From Spirochaetales bacterium Spiro_05 (GTDB lineage Bacteria; Spirochaetota; Spirochaetia; Sphaerochaetales; Sphaerochaetaceae): a stretch of DNA of 64,000 bases. Under the pieces are notes generated by a model. The model did not search any database. It was not told where the DNA came from and saw nothing but the letters and a program-made list of their open reading frames with translations. The DNA is taken from positions 24,482 through 88,481 of the forward strand of contig LVBG01000020.1 of assembly GCA_001603115.1 (NCBI GenBank). The letters are read 5' to 3'. The position numbers were made by a program, and so were the translations under genes. Below are positions 53,165 to 62,610 of this stretch, in pieces (the stretch's first letter is position 1; each line of letters starts with the position of its first letter).

Positions 53165-53404
53165 TGAAAAGCCTTTGTTTCATGGTGCAAGAAAGAATTC
53201 ATAGATTGCGCAATATATAAATCTGCAACACGAAATCATCATTTTTCTCAAATTTATCGAAGAAAAATCACAAATAGCGCAATTCATTGGATAGAATTTT
53301 ATCATATTGCTCTTGATTTCTTTTGACAGTCCTACAGTTCTCCCCCTATACTGATTCCAGTAAAACCCCACCTAGGTGGGGAGACACCCTAGAGGAGAAC
53401 TTGT
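53165..53404. promoter_or_regulatory. Promoter and leader region of the BMP transporter operon
   Basis: TTGACA (53323-53328), 18 nt, TATACT (53347-53352) forms a strong promoter. The leader contains a perfect 16-bp palindrome CCCCACCTAGGTGGGG at 53366-53381. Upstream are CTGCAACACG and ATTGCGCAAT motifs. No purine riboswitch pattern is seen. Confidence 0.7.
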
Positions 53405-54439
53405 ATGAAAAAATTTCTGACAATCGTGCTCTGTTTCGCGCTGGTAAGTTCTGCAGTCTTTGCAGCAGGTGCAAAAGAAGCAGCTCCCGCAGCCAAGGCT
53501 GACTCAAACGTAGTCAAGATTGCTCTGATCATCGAGAACACCATCGACGACAAGGGTTGGTGCCAGGCCATGCATGACGGCATCATTTCCGCCCAAGCAC
53601 AGCTTCCCGGCCGCATCGAGTACAGCTACACCGAGAAGATGAAGCCCGTTGATGCTGGTTCTGCTGCTCGTCAGTATGTTGCCCAGGGATATCACATCAT
53701 CATCGCCCATGGTGCACAGTACAAGAACCTCATCCTCGAGATGGCTGAAGAGTATCCCCAGGTAACCTTCGCTTTCGGTACCAGTGCTGAGATCGGTCCG
53801 AAGAACGTGTTCACCTACATGCCCGAAAGTGAAGAGACCGGCTATCTCTCCGGCCTCATTGCCGGCATGACCACCAAGAAGAACATCATCGGTCTGGTCG
53901 GCCCCGTCGACGCTGGTGATGCTGCCCGCTACAACCGCGGTTTCGTCCTTGGCGTACAGGCTGTGAATCCTGCTGCCAAGATCATGGTTGCCCACAGTGG
54001 TTCCTTCAGCGACTTCGTAAAGGCTGGCGAAATTGCCCAGTCCCAGATCAGAAGTGGTGCTGACGTACTCACCGGTTCCAGCCAGCAGGCTCTTGGTGCA
54101 CTGCGCGCAGTCGCCGACTACCGCACCCAGGATATCTGGTGGGTTGGTCAGGATATTGCCCAGATCCGCATCACCGAAGGCTACAAGGTCATCGCAGCTT
54201 CCTCCTACAACTACGCTTCGGTCATCGTCGGCCTGGTTGAGAAGCTGGACAAGGGAGTCAAGGGTGGCGAAGTCATTCCTTTGAACTTCAACAATGGTGG
54301 ATTCGTATTCGAGTTCAACACTGCCCTCAAGGACAAGTACACCGGCGCCATCGAGACCAAGGTCAATGAGGCCATTGCTTCCTTCAAGGCAAAGAGTGGT
54401 ACCGTCGCTTACACCGCAGTCGACTATTCCAAGCTCTGA
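53405..54439 (+). CDS. BMP-family nucleoside/purine-binding protein (PnrA-like)
   Basis: 344-residue periplasmic binding protein of the BMP/Med family. The signal MKKFLTIVLCFALVSSAVFAA precedes mature AGAKEAAPAAK without a lipobox. VKIALIIENTIDDKGWCQAMHDGI and FGTSAEIGPKNVFTYMPESEETGYLSGLIAGM are typical of PnrA/TmpC proteins that bind purine nucleosides. It is the first gene of the transporter set. A hairpin with a long T tract lies after it, before the ATPase. Confidence 0.92.
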   Translation: MKKFLTIVLCFALVSSAVFAAGAKEAAPAAKADSNVVKIALIIENTIDDKGWCQAMHDGIISAQAQLPGRIEYSYTEKMKPVDAGSAARQYVAQGYHIIIAHGAQYKNLILEMAEEYPQVTFAFGTSAEIGPKNVFTYMPESEETGYLSGLIAGMTTKKNIIGLVGPVDAGDAARYNRGFVLGVQAVNPAAKIMVAHSGSFSDFVKAGEIAQSQIRSGADVLTGSSQQALGALRAVADYRTQDIWWVGQDIAQIRITEGYKVIAASSYNYASVIVGLVEKLDKGVKGGEVIPLNFNNGGFVFEFNTALKDKYTGAIETKVNEAIASFKAKSGTVAYTAVDYSKL

Positions 54440-54449
54440 TAAGTGTTTC

Positions 54450-54491
54450 TCCGGTCATGCAGGGCAAATCCTGCATGACTGGATTTTTTTT
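54450..54491 (+). terminator. Partial terminator between BMP protein and ATPase
   Basis: Thirteen-bp stem CCGGTCATGCAGG/CCTGCATGACTGG (one wobble), loop GCAAAT, eight Ts. It should reduce downstream expression relative to the binding protein. Confidence 0.82.
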
Positions 54492-54514
54492 GATTTCGTA
54501 CGGAGGATTCCCCC

Positions 54515-56053
54515 ATGGAAGTCACACATAAGAAGATTACCAGCCTCAGGATGGAGCACATCACCAAGCGCTTTCCCGGAGTGCTTGCCAGTGATGACAT
54601 CACCCTCACCGTAGAAGAGGGAGAAGTCCTGGCTCTGGTTGGCGAGAACGGTGCTGGAAAGACAACCCTGATGAACATCCTGATGGGTCTCTACCAGCCA
54701 GATGAAGGAAGGATCCTCATCAACGGGGAGGAAGTTCACTTCAAATCCCCCAACGACGCCTTTGACGCAGGATTGGGCATGGTCCACCAGCAGTATATGC
54801 TGGTTCCCAATATGACCGTGCTGGAGAACATTGCACTCGGCTACAAGCAAGCTTGGTCGCCGATCAAGCTGGACCTGGGTATGGTTCGCGAGCGCATCAA
54901 TGAAATATCGAAAAAATACGGGCTCTTTGTTGATCCCGACGCGTATATCTGGCAGCTCTCCGTTGGCGAGCAACAACGGGTCGAGCTGGTGAAAACCCTC
55001 TGCCTCGGTGCACGCTTCCTCATCCTTGATGAGCCCACCAGCGCACTCACCCCCCAGGAGACTGATGAGCTGATCGTACTGTTGAAGCGGATGAGCAGCG
55101 AGCTCTCCATCATCTTCATCAGTCACAAGCTTCAGGAGGTAAAGGACCTCTCTGACAAGATTGCCATCCTCCGCCATGGAGCCATGGTTTTCGAAGGCAC
55201 TACGAAAGATCACTCCCCTTCCGATATCGCAGCCCTGATGACCGGACACGAGGTTGATCTGCCCCAGAATGATGCCCCTTCCTGCAACGGCACTCCTGTT
55301 CTGGATCTCAAGAACCTCAACGTCAAGAGCGACCGTGGCTTTTTGGCCCTCAAGGACCTGAACCTCACCATCCGTGGTGGTGAGATTGTCGGTCTTGCAG
55401 GGGTTTCGGGCAACGGCCAGCGCGAACTTGCCGAAGCCATAAACGGCCTGAGAAAGGTTGAAAGCGGTGAGATCCTGTTCTTTGGGGAGAACATTGCAAA
55501 CAAAACGCCATACCATATCATTGAAGCCGGAATGGGCTACATTCCCGAAGAACGGAATACCGAGGGAATCGTGCCATCCTTCTCCATGAAGGAGAATCTC
55601 ATTCTCAAGGACAGCGGCAGGGATGAGTTCTCCAAGCACTCGTTCCTGAAGAACAAGGCTATCGAGAAGAATGCCAATGACCTCAGGGTCAAGTTCGACA
55701 TCCGAAGTCCCAACATCCATGTTGCGGCAGGCTCGCTCTCTGGTGGAAACATCCAGAAGGTAATCCTTGCCCGTGAGATCTCACGCAAGCCCAAGTTCCT
55801 CATCGCCGTCTATCCTATCAGAGGTCTGGACCTCGGAGCCGCGGAGTTCATCCACAAGCAGCTTCTGGAGAAACGGAAAGAGGGAATCGGCATTCTGTTG
55901 GTGAGCGAGGAACTCGATGAGATCCTCGACCTCTCCGACCGCGTCGCCGTCATTTTCAAGGGACAGATACAGAAGGTCTTGGATCGAAAGGATGCCAACC
56001 GCAGAAGTCTCGGAATCCTTATGGCAGGAGTGAAAGATGACCAAACAGTTTAG
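54515..56053 (+). CDS. Two-domain ABC ATPase of BMP-type nucleoside importer
   Basis: 512-residue ATPase with two nucleotide-binding domains. Domain 1 has Walker A GENGAGKTTL, signature LSVGEQQRVELVKTL and Walker B FLILDEPTSALTP. Domain 2 has the degenerate Walker A region GVSGNGQREL, signature LSGGNIQKVILAREI and FLIAVYPIRGLDLGAAEFI. This matches the YufO/NupA type. GGAGGATTCCCCC precedes the ATG. It overlaps the permease start by 17 nt. Confidence 0.93.
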   Translation: MEVTHKKITSLRMEHITKRFPGVLASDDITLTVEEGEVLALVGENGAGKTTLMNILMGLYQPDEGRILINGEEVHFKSPNDAFDAGLGMVHQQYMLVPNMTVLENIALGYKQAWSPIKLDLGMVRERINEISKKYGLFVDPDAYIWQLSVGEQQRVELVKTLCLGARFLILDEPTSALTPQETDELIVLLKRMSSELSIIFISHKLQEVKDLSDKIAILRHGAMVFEGTTKDHSPSDIAALMTGHEVDLPQNDAPSCNGTPVLDLKNLNVKSDRGFLALKDLNLTIRGGEIVGLAGVSGNGQRELAEAINGLRKVESGEILFFGENIANKTPYHIIEAGMGYIPEERNTEGIVPSFSMKENLILKDSGRDEFSKHSFLKNKAIEKNANDLRVKFDIRSPNIHVAAGSLSGGNIQKVILAREISRKPKFLIAVYPIRGLDLGAAEFIHKQLLEKRKEGIGILLVSEELDEILDLSDRVAVIFKGQIQKVLDRKDANRRSLGILMAGVKDDQTV

Positions 56054-57140
56054 GATACTCTATAAGGTTTCCATCATCATCTTGGCCATTTTGGCCGCGA
56101 TGCTGATCGGATCGATCATCCTGATGACCATCGGGGCGGATGTCTTCAAGACCTACCTGGTCATCTTGTTTGAACCGTTGAAAACAACGCTTCAGCTCAG
56201 TGAGGTTCTGCTCAGGGCAATCCCGCTGACCATCATCGCCCTCGGCATCTCGGTGGCGTACCGCAGCGGCATCATCAACATCGGTGCTGAAGGCCAGATG
56301 GCCATGGGAATCCTTGGAACCACCGCGGTGGCTCTCGCATTCCCTGAGCTCCCCAAACCGGTTCTCTTGCCGATGGCAGTGCTGGCAGGGGCGATCAGCG
56401 GCGGTGTCTGGGGCTTCATCCCCGGTTTTCTCAAGGCAAAACTGCAGGTCAGCGAGCTGCTCTCCACCGTGATGCTCAACTACATTGCCGCACAGTTCTA
56501 CACCTTCCTGCTCCGTGGCCCGATGCTCGACCCGGCTGAGCTCACCATGGGAAGTGGAACCCCGCAGTCGATGCGCCTTTCGCGCAATCTCTGGCTGGAC
56601 CGCTTCCTTCCGGGAACGAGGCTCCATACCGGTCTCTTCTTCGCCCTCATCCTTGCCCTCCTGATCTATTTCCTCCTCTGGAAGACCAAGTACGGCTACA
56701 AGATGCGTGCTGCCGGGGCCAGTGCCCGGGCTGCACGGTACGGCGGTATCAGCGTGACCTGGTATCTGGTCATCGCCATGGTCATCAGCGGTGCCTTCGC
56801 AGGCATGGCAGGAGCTATTGAGATCGCAGGTGTCCATCGGAGGGCCATCGAAGGCATCACCGGCGGCTACGGCTTCTCCGGTATTGTCGTCGCCCTTTTC
56901 GGCGGCTTGCACCCAGCAGGCATCATCCCCGCCTCCTTCTTCTTCGGTCTTCTCATCGTGGGTGCTGACATGACCCAGCGCATGGTCGGAGTCCCGGCGA
57001 ATATGGTCAACGTACTGCAGGGTATCATCATCCTGGTCATCGTCGCCACGAAGATGATCCTTGCCGACCCCTATCTGATGGAGAAGGTCTGGCGCAAGGT
57101 GCAAGGTCTGGGAAAGAAGACCAAGGAGGTAACAGCATGA
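56037..57140 (+). CDS. BMP-type nucleoside ABC permease 1 (YufP-like)
   Basis: 367-residue permease with about eight to ten helices. The INIGAEGQMAMGILGTTAVALAF motif and the GASARAARYGGISV cytoplasmic loop are family hallmarks. It pairs with the following permease (ATGA overlap) and the upstream ATPase. The substrate is inferred from the BMP protein: nucleosides. Confidence 0.93.
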   Translation: MTKQFRILYKVSIIILAILAAMLIGSIILMTIGADVFKTYLVILFEPLKTTLQLSEVLLRAIPLTIIALGISVAYRSGIINIGAEGQMAMGILGTTAVALAFPELPKPVLLPMAVLAGAISGGVWGFIPGFLKAKLQVSELLSTVMLNYIAAQFYTFLLRGPMLDPAELTMGSGTPQSMRLSRNLWLDRFLPGTRLHTGLFFALILALLIYFLLWKTKYGYKMRAAGASARAARYGGISVTWYLVIAMVISGAFAGMAGAIEIAGVHRRAIEGITGGYGFSGIVVALFGGLHPAGIIPASFFFGLLIVGADMTQRMVGVPANMVNVLQGIIILVIVATKMILADPYLMEKVWRKVQGLGKKTKEVTA

Positions 57141-58081
57141 ACTTCATCGTAAACATCCTGAGTCTGGGAATCCCCTTCTCGGTAGCCCTCCTGATCGCCT
57201 CTCTCGGGGAGATGTTCAACCAACGAGCCGGCGTCTTCAACCTCGGTTGTGAAGGCATCATGGCAATGGGGGCCTTCCTTGGCATGCTCGTTCCCTACAG
57301 CATCGGCCAAGGCGGACCTACCCCAGGCATCTACAACGTTCTGGGCCTAGCCCTTGCCATGGGTGTGGGAGCACTGTTCGGCATGCTTTTCGGCTTTGTG
57401 GTGGTCACCTTCCGTGCCCCCCAAGGCATTGCAGGCATCGGGCTGCAGATGTTCGGGGTCGGAACTGCAGGAACCCTGTTCCGCCACTTCGTCGGAGGAA
57501 CCCAGTCTGTTCCCGGCATCGGCAACCTTCCCATCCCCTTTCTTTCGAAGATTCCCATCCTCGGTCCGATCTTCTTCTCACACAACATCTTGGTATACCT
57601 TGCCTTCCTCTTTGTCCCCACCGCTTGGTACATCCTCTTCAAGACTCCCTGGGGGTTGAGGGTACGAGCTGTGGGCACCAACCCCCGCGCTGCCGACTCC
57701 ATCGGCATCCAGGTGAACAAGGTGCGCTACCAGGCTCTGGCTGTAGGCGGAGCCCTGGCAGGTCTTGCCGGTGCATACCTCAGTCTCTGCCAGGCAAAGA
57801 TGTTCAGCGACGAAATCATTGCAGGACGCGGCTTCATTGCCGTTGCCTTGGTTTACTTCGGGCACTGGCATCCGGTGAAGATCATGGGAGGAGCCCTGCT
57901 CTTCAGTCTGGCACAAGCATTGCAGCTTGCCATTCAGGGTCAGGGAATCAACTTCCCCTACGAATTTGCCGTCATGCTCCCGTATGTCATGGTCATCGTC
58001 GTCCTTGCTTTCAGCAGGGAGAGCCAGCTGTTGGGCCCCACCGCCCTCGGCCAGCCCTTCAACCGGGAGAAGCGTATTTAG
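57137..58081 (+). CDS. BMP-type nucleoside ABC permease 2 (YufQ-like)
   Basis: 314-residue permease. NQRAGVFNLGCEGIMAMGAFLG and the RAVGTNPRAADSIGIQVNKVRYQALAVGGALAGLAGAY region are diagnostic. It forms a heterodimer with YufP-like permease. Ends the four-gene transporter set, about 240 nt upstream of the molybdoenzyme gene. Confidence 0.93.
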   Translation: MNFIVNILSLGIPFSVALLIASLGEMFNQRAGVFNLGCEGIMAMGAFLGMLVPYSIGQGGPTPGIYNVLGLALAMGVGALFGMLFGFVVVTFRAPQGIAGIGLQMFGVGTAGTLFRHFVGGTQSVPGIGNLPIPFLSKIPILGPIFFSHNILVYLAFLFVPTAWYILFKTPWGLRVRAVGTNPRAADSIGIQVNKVRYQALAVGGALAGLAGAYLSLCQAKMFSDEIIAGRGFIAVALVYFGHWHPVKIMGGALLFSLAQALQLAIQGQGINFPYEFAVMLPYVMVIVVLAFSRESQLLGPTALGQPFNREKRI

Positions 58082-58324
58082 GATTCTGAACCAAAGGCAG
58101 GAACATGTGTTGCAGTTTCCTGCCTCTTGGTTCTCCCTAACCGCCAATTTTAATTTCTGCAACATGAAGTGTCGCAAAAAGCTATACAATGCAACAAGAT
58201 GTTGACTTTTTGCAAGCACTTCGAAACAATGTGGATGGATAGCATCACAGACCGACGTATCCACTTCTGGATACCGACGCTAAGCGGCTAGCACCTGTTC
58301 CCACCGTATCCAAGGAGCACAGCT
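58082..58324. promoter_or_regulatory. Operator-rich upstream region of the molybdoenzyme gene
   Basis: Contains TGCAACATGAAGTGTCGCA (58158-58176), an inverted repeat of TGCNACA, and GCAACAAGATGTTGA (58191-58205) with CAACA-AGA-TGTTG symmetry. A TATACA near 58183 may be the -10. Similar GCAACA words recur upstream of neighbouring genes. Regulator unknown. Confidence 0.55.
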
Positions 58325-60889
58325 ATGTATGCATTCAGCGTAAATGGAAACCCCATCACCTATGACGGGAACGACAAGAAACTGCTGCGATTTCTCCGTG
58401 AGGATCTGAACCTCACCGGTACCAAGGATGGATGCAGCGAAGGTGCTTGCGGCACCTGCACCCTCCTCGTTGATGGGGTGAAGATGAAGGCTTGCGCCAT
58501 CCCCCTCTCCCGTCTTGAGGGCAAGTCGGTCATTACCATTGAAGGGTTGAGCCAACGCGAACAAGATGTCTACTCCTACTGCTTTGCCGAAGCGGGAGCC
58601 GTTCAGTGCGGCTACTGCACCCCCGGTATGATCATCAGTGCCAAAAGCCTGCTCGACAAGAATCCAGACCCATCCTTGGATGAGGTACGCAAGGCCATCA
58701 AGGGGAACATCTGCCGCTGTACCGGATACAAGAAGATAGAGGAGGCCATCCTGATGGCTGCCACATTCTTCAGGGAATCTCTTGAGGTTCCCCACCAGGA
58801 AGAAGAACCCAAGCTTGATATGCGCTATCAGCGTGTCGATGCCAAGGCAAAAGCCTTGGGCAAAGGCCTCTATGCAGATGACCTGCGAGTGGAAGGCCTG
58901 CTGCATGGCAAGGCGGTTCGCTCTGCTTTCCCAAGGGCAAAGGTGGTGAACATCGATAGCAGCGAAGCTGAAAAGCATCCCGATTTCGTGCACCTCTTCA
59001 CCAGCGACGATGTTCCGCACAACATCATCGGACACATCAAGCAGGATTGGCCGGTCTTCATCCCAGTGGGCAGCATCACCCGCTATACAGGCGATGCCAT
59101 CTGCTTGGTGGTGGGAAAAAGCGTAGAGACACTCGAAGAGCTGGCTTCCCTGGTAAAAGTCTCCTACGAAGTCCTCCCCCCAGTTCTTACCATGAGCGCA
59201 GCCTTGCAAGAGGATGCACCCCAGATCCACGAGAGCGGCAACATCCTCAGCATAGAGCATATCCACCGCGGAAACGTGGAGAAAGCCATCAAAGAGAGCA
59301 AACACGTCATCACACGCACCTACTCAACCCCATACACCGAGCATGCCTTCATGGAGCCAGAGTGTGCAGTAGCCCTGCCTGAGGGCGAGGATGGAGTGCT
59401 TGTCCATACCTCGGGCCAGTCCATCTACGATGAACAGCATGAGATCTGCCATATGCTGCAGTTGCCTCCTGAGAAGGTTCACTGCCACAGCATGCTCGTT
59501 GGCGGAGGCTTCGGCGGCAAAGAGGACATGAGTGTCCAGCACCATGCCGCACTCGCTGCCTGGATTCTCAAAAAACCGGTGAAAGTGAAGCTCACTCGCC
59601 AAGAGAGCCTTACGGTCCATCCCAAGCGCCATCCAATGGAGATCAAGCTCACCACTGCCTGTGATGAGAACGGCAAGCTGACTGCCATGAAGGCCATCAT
59701 CGATGCCAATACCGGCGCCTATGCCTCCCTTGGGGGACCTGTACTGCAGAGAGCCTGTACCCATGCATCAGGGCCCTACAACTTCCAGAACTTTGAGGTG
59801 GTGGGGCGAGCGATCTACACCAATCTTGTCCCCGCAGGGGCTTTCAGGGGCTTTGGGGTAACCCAGAGCTGTTTTGCCGTGGAATCCAATCTCAATCTGC
59901 TCGCCGAAGAACTGGGCCTGGATTACTATGAGATACGCAGGATCAATGCCCTCAAAAGCGGAGACACCATGCCCAATGGCCAGATCGCCAGTGAGGACAC
60001 CGGCATCATCGAATGCCTTGAGGCAGTGAAAGAAGCATATTACTCCTCCCCAAGAGCTGGGATTGCCTGCGGATTCAAGAACAGCGGTTTGGGAGTTGGC
60101 TTTCCCGATACCGGACGTTGCATCCTCTCAGTTGAGAAGGGAAAGGTGCATATCCGCACCAGCGCGGCGTGCATGGGCCAGGGAGTAGCCACCGTTTGCA
60201 CCCAGATTCTGGGCGAAACCTGCTCGCTGCGTTCCCACCAGATCGTCGTTGAGGACCCAGATACCCGCCGGACACCCGACTCGGGAACCAGTACGGCAAG
60301 CCGCCAATCGGTTTTTACCGGGGAAGCGGTCAAGCGTGCTGCCCTTCTGCTGAAAGAGGCTCTTGCAAACTCCTCCTTGGATGAGCTGGAAGGCCGTGAA
60401 TTCAATGGGGAGTACACCTCCATCACCGACCCGATCAACTCCAAGAAGGAGCATCCGGTAAGCCATGTCGCCTACAGCTACTCAGCACAGGTGGTCATCC
60501 TCGATGAGGGGGGCAAGCTGGAAAAGGTTGTCGCAGCATGTGACGTCGGGCAGGTGGTGAATCACCAAGCTCTCACCGGTCAGGTTGAAGGAGGGGTTGT
60601 CATGGGCTTGGGCTATGGCCTGACAGAGGACTTCCCCATCAAGGACGGCCAGCTGGCTGTCCGTTACGGGACACTGGGCTTGCTCCGCTCCACCGATGTC
60701 CCCCCGATAGAAGTGAAACTCGTTGAAGGCCCGGGCAAGCATCCCATCGCCTATGGGGTCAAGGGCGTAGGAGAACTGACCACCATTCCCACTGCCCCTG
60801 CATGCCAGAATGCCTACTACCGCTTTGACGGGAAGTTCCGCACCTCATTGCCGCTTGAGGAGACTGCATACCGCAAGAAAAAGCAGTGA
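58325..60889 (+). CDS. Xanthine dehydrogenase-family enzyme with fused Fe-S and molybdenum domains
   Basis: 854-residue molybdenum hydroxylase. The N-terminal ferredoxin domain binds one [2Fe-2S] (CSEGACGTC), and the second Fe-S domain has CGYCTPGM and CRCTGY. It then runs into the molybdopterin-binding domains (GGGFGGKEDMSVQHH, NLVPAGAFRGFG, GQGVATVCTQI). The FAD domain is absent. This layout resembles the predicted selenium-dependent xanthine dehydrogenase family; selenium dependence is not provable here. AAGGAG precedes the ATG. Confidence 0.85.
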   Translation: MYAFSVNGNPITYDGNDKKLLRFLREDLNLTGTKDGCSEGACGTCTLLVDGVKMKACAIPLSRLEGKSVITIEGLSQREQDVYSYCFAEAGAVQCGYCTPGMIISAKSLLDKNPDPSLDEVRKAIKGNICRCTGYKKIEEAILMAATFFRESLEVPHQEEEPKLDMRYQRVDAKAKALGKGLYADDLRVEGLLHGKAVRSAFPRAKVVNIDSSEAEKHPDFVHLFTSDDVPHNIIGHIKQDWPVFIPVGSITRYTGDAICLVVGKSVETLEELASLVKVSYEVLPPVLTMSAALQEDAPQIHESGNILSIEHIHRGNVEKAIKESKHVITRTYSTPYTEHAFMEPECAVALPEGEDGVLVHTSGQSIYDEQHEICHMLQLPPEKVHCHSMLVGGGFGGKEDMSVQHHAALAAWILKKPVKVKLTRQESLTVHPKRHPMEIKLTTACDENGKLTAMKAIIDANTGAYASLGGPVLQRACTHASGPYNFQNFEVVGRAIYTNLVPAGAFRGFGVTQSCFAVESNLNLLAEELGLDYYEIRRINALKSGDTMPNGQIASEDTGIIECLEAVKEAYYSSPRAGIACGFKNSGLGVGFPDTGRCILSVEKGKVHIRTSAACMGQGVATVCTQILGETCSLRSHQIVVEDPDTRRTPDSGTSTASRQSVFTGEAVKRAALLLKEALANSSLDELEGREFNGEYTSITDPINSKKEHPVSHVAYSYSAQVVILDEGGKLEKVVAACDVGQVVNHQALTGQVEGGVVMGLGYGLTEDFPIKDGQLAVRYGTLGLLRSTDVPPIEVKLVEGPGKHPIAYGVKGVGELTTIPTAPACQNAYYRFDGKFRTSLPLEETAYRKKKQ

Positions 60890-60909
60890 TCGGGAAAGGA
60901 GGCCATGAT

Positions 60910-61554
60910 ATGTCGGATGGACCGGAAAGCACTGCCCTTTTCAATCGCATTTCTCCTATCTACGGCCTCTTCTTCAGTTACCAGAAAAAACGGTATGCAA
61001 AGACCTTGGAGAGCATGAAAGAGCTCTTGCTTCCCCACGTCCTCGATGTGGGGTGCGGGACCGGGGCCTTGTGCAGCGCTCTGGCAGAAAGAGGCCTTGG
61101 GGTTACCGGCGTAGAGCCTGCAGAGCGCATGCTTGCGGTAGCCAGAAGGAAAACCAAAGGCCAGAAGATCACGTTCATCAGAGCAGATGCGACAGAGCCG
61201 CTTCCCTTCCCTGACAAGAGCTTCGACTTGTCCATTGCAAGCTATGTTGCCCATGGGATGGAACAGGAGAAACGTTTTGCACTCTACCAACAGATGAGTC
61301 GGGTCACAAAACATCGGGTCATCATCCACGACTACAATGCAAGCCGCTCCCCTCTCACCACTCTCATCGAGTGGCTGGAAGGGGGAGATTACTTCCACTT
61401 CATCAAGCATGCACAGAAGGAGATGCAGCAGTGCATTTCCCAGTTGCAGCACTGCTTCTCAGAGGTTGAGGTGATACAGGTCGGGAAACGGGCAAACTGG
61501 TATCTATGCACCCCTATGCCAGAACAGGAAAAGAGGGGAGCATCGCAACCTTGA
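60910..61554 (+). CDS. Class I SAM-dependent methyltransferase
   Basis: 214-residue methyltransferase. Motif I is VLDVGCGTGALCSALAERG, followed by VTGVEPAERMLAVAR and the motif II/III segment DKSFDLSIASYVAHGM. The start at 60910 has AAAGGAGG at 7 nt; the track start 60886 overlaps the upstream stop. Small-molecule or lipid target unknown. Co-directional with the molybdoenzyme gene 20 nt upstream. Confidence 0.83.
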   Translation: MSDGPESTALFNRISPIYGLFFSYQKKRYAKTLESMKELLLPHVLDVGCGTGALCSALAERGLGVTGVEPAERMLAVARRKTKGQKITFIRADATEPLPFPDKSFDLSIASYVAHGMEQEKRFALYQQMSRVTKHRVIIHDYNASRSPLTTLIEWLEGGDYFHFIKHAQKEMQQCISQLQHCFSEVEVIQVGKRANWYLCTPMPEQEKRGASQP

Positions 61555-61633
61555 AAAGCTCGCAACATTGTGCATGAATAGAGAGGAACAGCAGATGCTT
61601 CTGCTGCATACTCCATCGTGAGGTCAGACACAA

Positions 61634-62485
61634 ATGCAATGGATTGAACGACTGAATGAGGCACTCATCTACATTGAGGAACATCTTGACGGAGAAATCT
61701 CCTATGAGAAAGCGGCCCGGTTGGCGAACTGCTCGACCTACCACTTCCAGAGGATGTTCACCTATGTAGCGGGCCTCACGCTCGGGGAGTATATCCGCCG
61801 AAGAAAGCTCACCAAGGCCGCCCTGGAACTGCAGCAAGGGAACAAGGTATTGGATGTTGCGCTTCGGTATGGGTACGACTCACCAACATCCTTCAACCGA
61901 GCTTTCCAGGTGGTGCATGGCATGACGCCATCGGATGCAAAGAAGGAAGGAGCAGTGCTCAAAGCGTTCCCCAAGATAAGCTTCAGTCTGACTATCAAAG
62001 GAGAACAAGAGATGGAGTATCGGATTGAACGCAAAGACGCGTTTCGCGTGGTAGGGGTGAGTTGCAAGATCAGCAAGGACATGGAAGAGAGCATGCGGGT
62101 AGTACCCCTCTTCTGGGCTGAGAAAGCCCAGGATGGGACGATTGCAAAGCTCTGCAGTCTTCTGAAAGAGGGAGAGGGCCTCTTCGGCCTCTGCACCAAC
62201 ACCGACGAGTTGGATCATTGGACCTACACCATCGGCATCGTGAAGCATGATCTGGAACTTGAGGGGATGGAGAGCCAGATGGTGGAGCCTTCTCTCTGGG
62301 CAATCTTTCCCGGAAGGGGCCCTATGCCCCAGACCATCCAGGAGGTGGAGCGAAGAATCGTCACCGACTGGCTCCCCTCCAGCGGATATGAGTTCGCCGA
62401 AGGGGTGGATGTGGAAGTCTATCTTGACAACGATCCTTCCAACCAGAGTTTCGAAGTCTGGATGCCGATCAGGAAATCACGCTGA
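61634..62485 (+). CDS. AraC-family regulator with GyrI-like effector domain
   Basis: 283-residue regulator. N-terminal AraC double helix-turn-helix: ISYEKAARLANCSTYHFQRMFTYVAGLTLGEYIRRRKLTKAALELQQG, then VLDVALRYGYDSPTSFNRAFQ. The C-terminal part (MEYRIERKDAFRVVGVSCKISKDM) is a GyrI/Rob-like small-molecule-binding domain. Located amid the purine-linked genes, so it may regulate them; unproven. GCAACA motifs lie just upstream. Confidence 0.87.
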   Translation: MQWIERLNEALIYIEEHLDGEISYEKAARLANCSTYHFQRMFTYVAGLTLGEYIRRRKLTKAALELQQGNKVLDVALRYGYDSPTSFNRAFQVVHGMTPSDAKKEGAVLKAFPKISFSLTIKGEQEMEYRIERKDAFRVVGVSCKISKDMEESMRVVPLFWAEKAQDGTIAKLCSLLKEGEGLFGLCTNTDELDHWTYTIGIVKHDLELEGMESQMVEPSLWAIFPGRGPMPQTIQEVERRIVTDWLPSSGYEFAEGVDVEVYLDNDPSNQSFEVWMPIRKSR

Positions 62486-62610
62486 GGTTTGGGATGAAAG
62501 GGGACGAAGGTGTCCCCTTTCTCTATTTCAGAGCATCATCACCATACAATGTGCTGACCTTTGCGTGAACACAAGTATGCAATGCAAAACCATCGTGGTA
62601 TGCTCAAGTC

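Noticed and set aside
53165-53404. Purine riboswitch before the BMP operon
   Set aside because: No recognisable purine aptamer junction; only a palindrome and promoter are visible.
54455-55720. 421-codon minus-strand ORF inside the ABC ATPase gene
   Set aside because: It is antisense to a clear two-domain ATPase with Walker and signature motifs; the product has no recognisable features and no ribosome site.
56019-57104. 361-codon minus-strand ORF opposite the BMP permease
   Set aside because: Highly charged His/Asp-rich shadow of a membrane protein gene.
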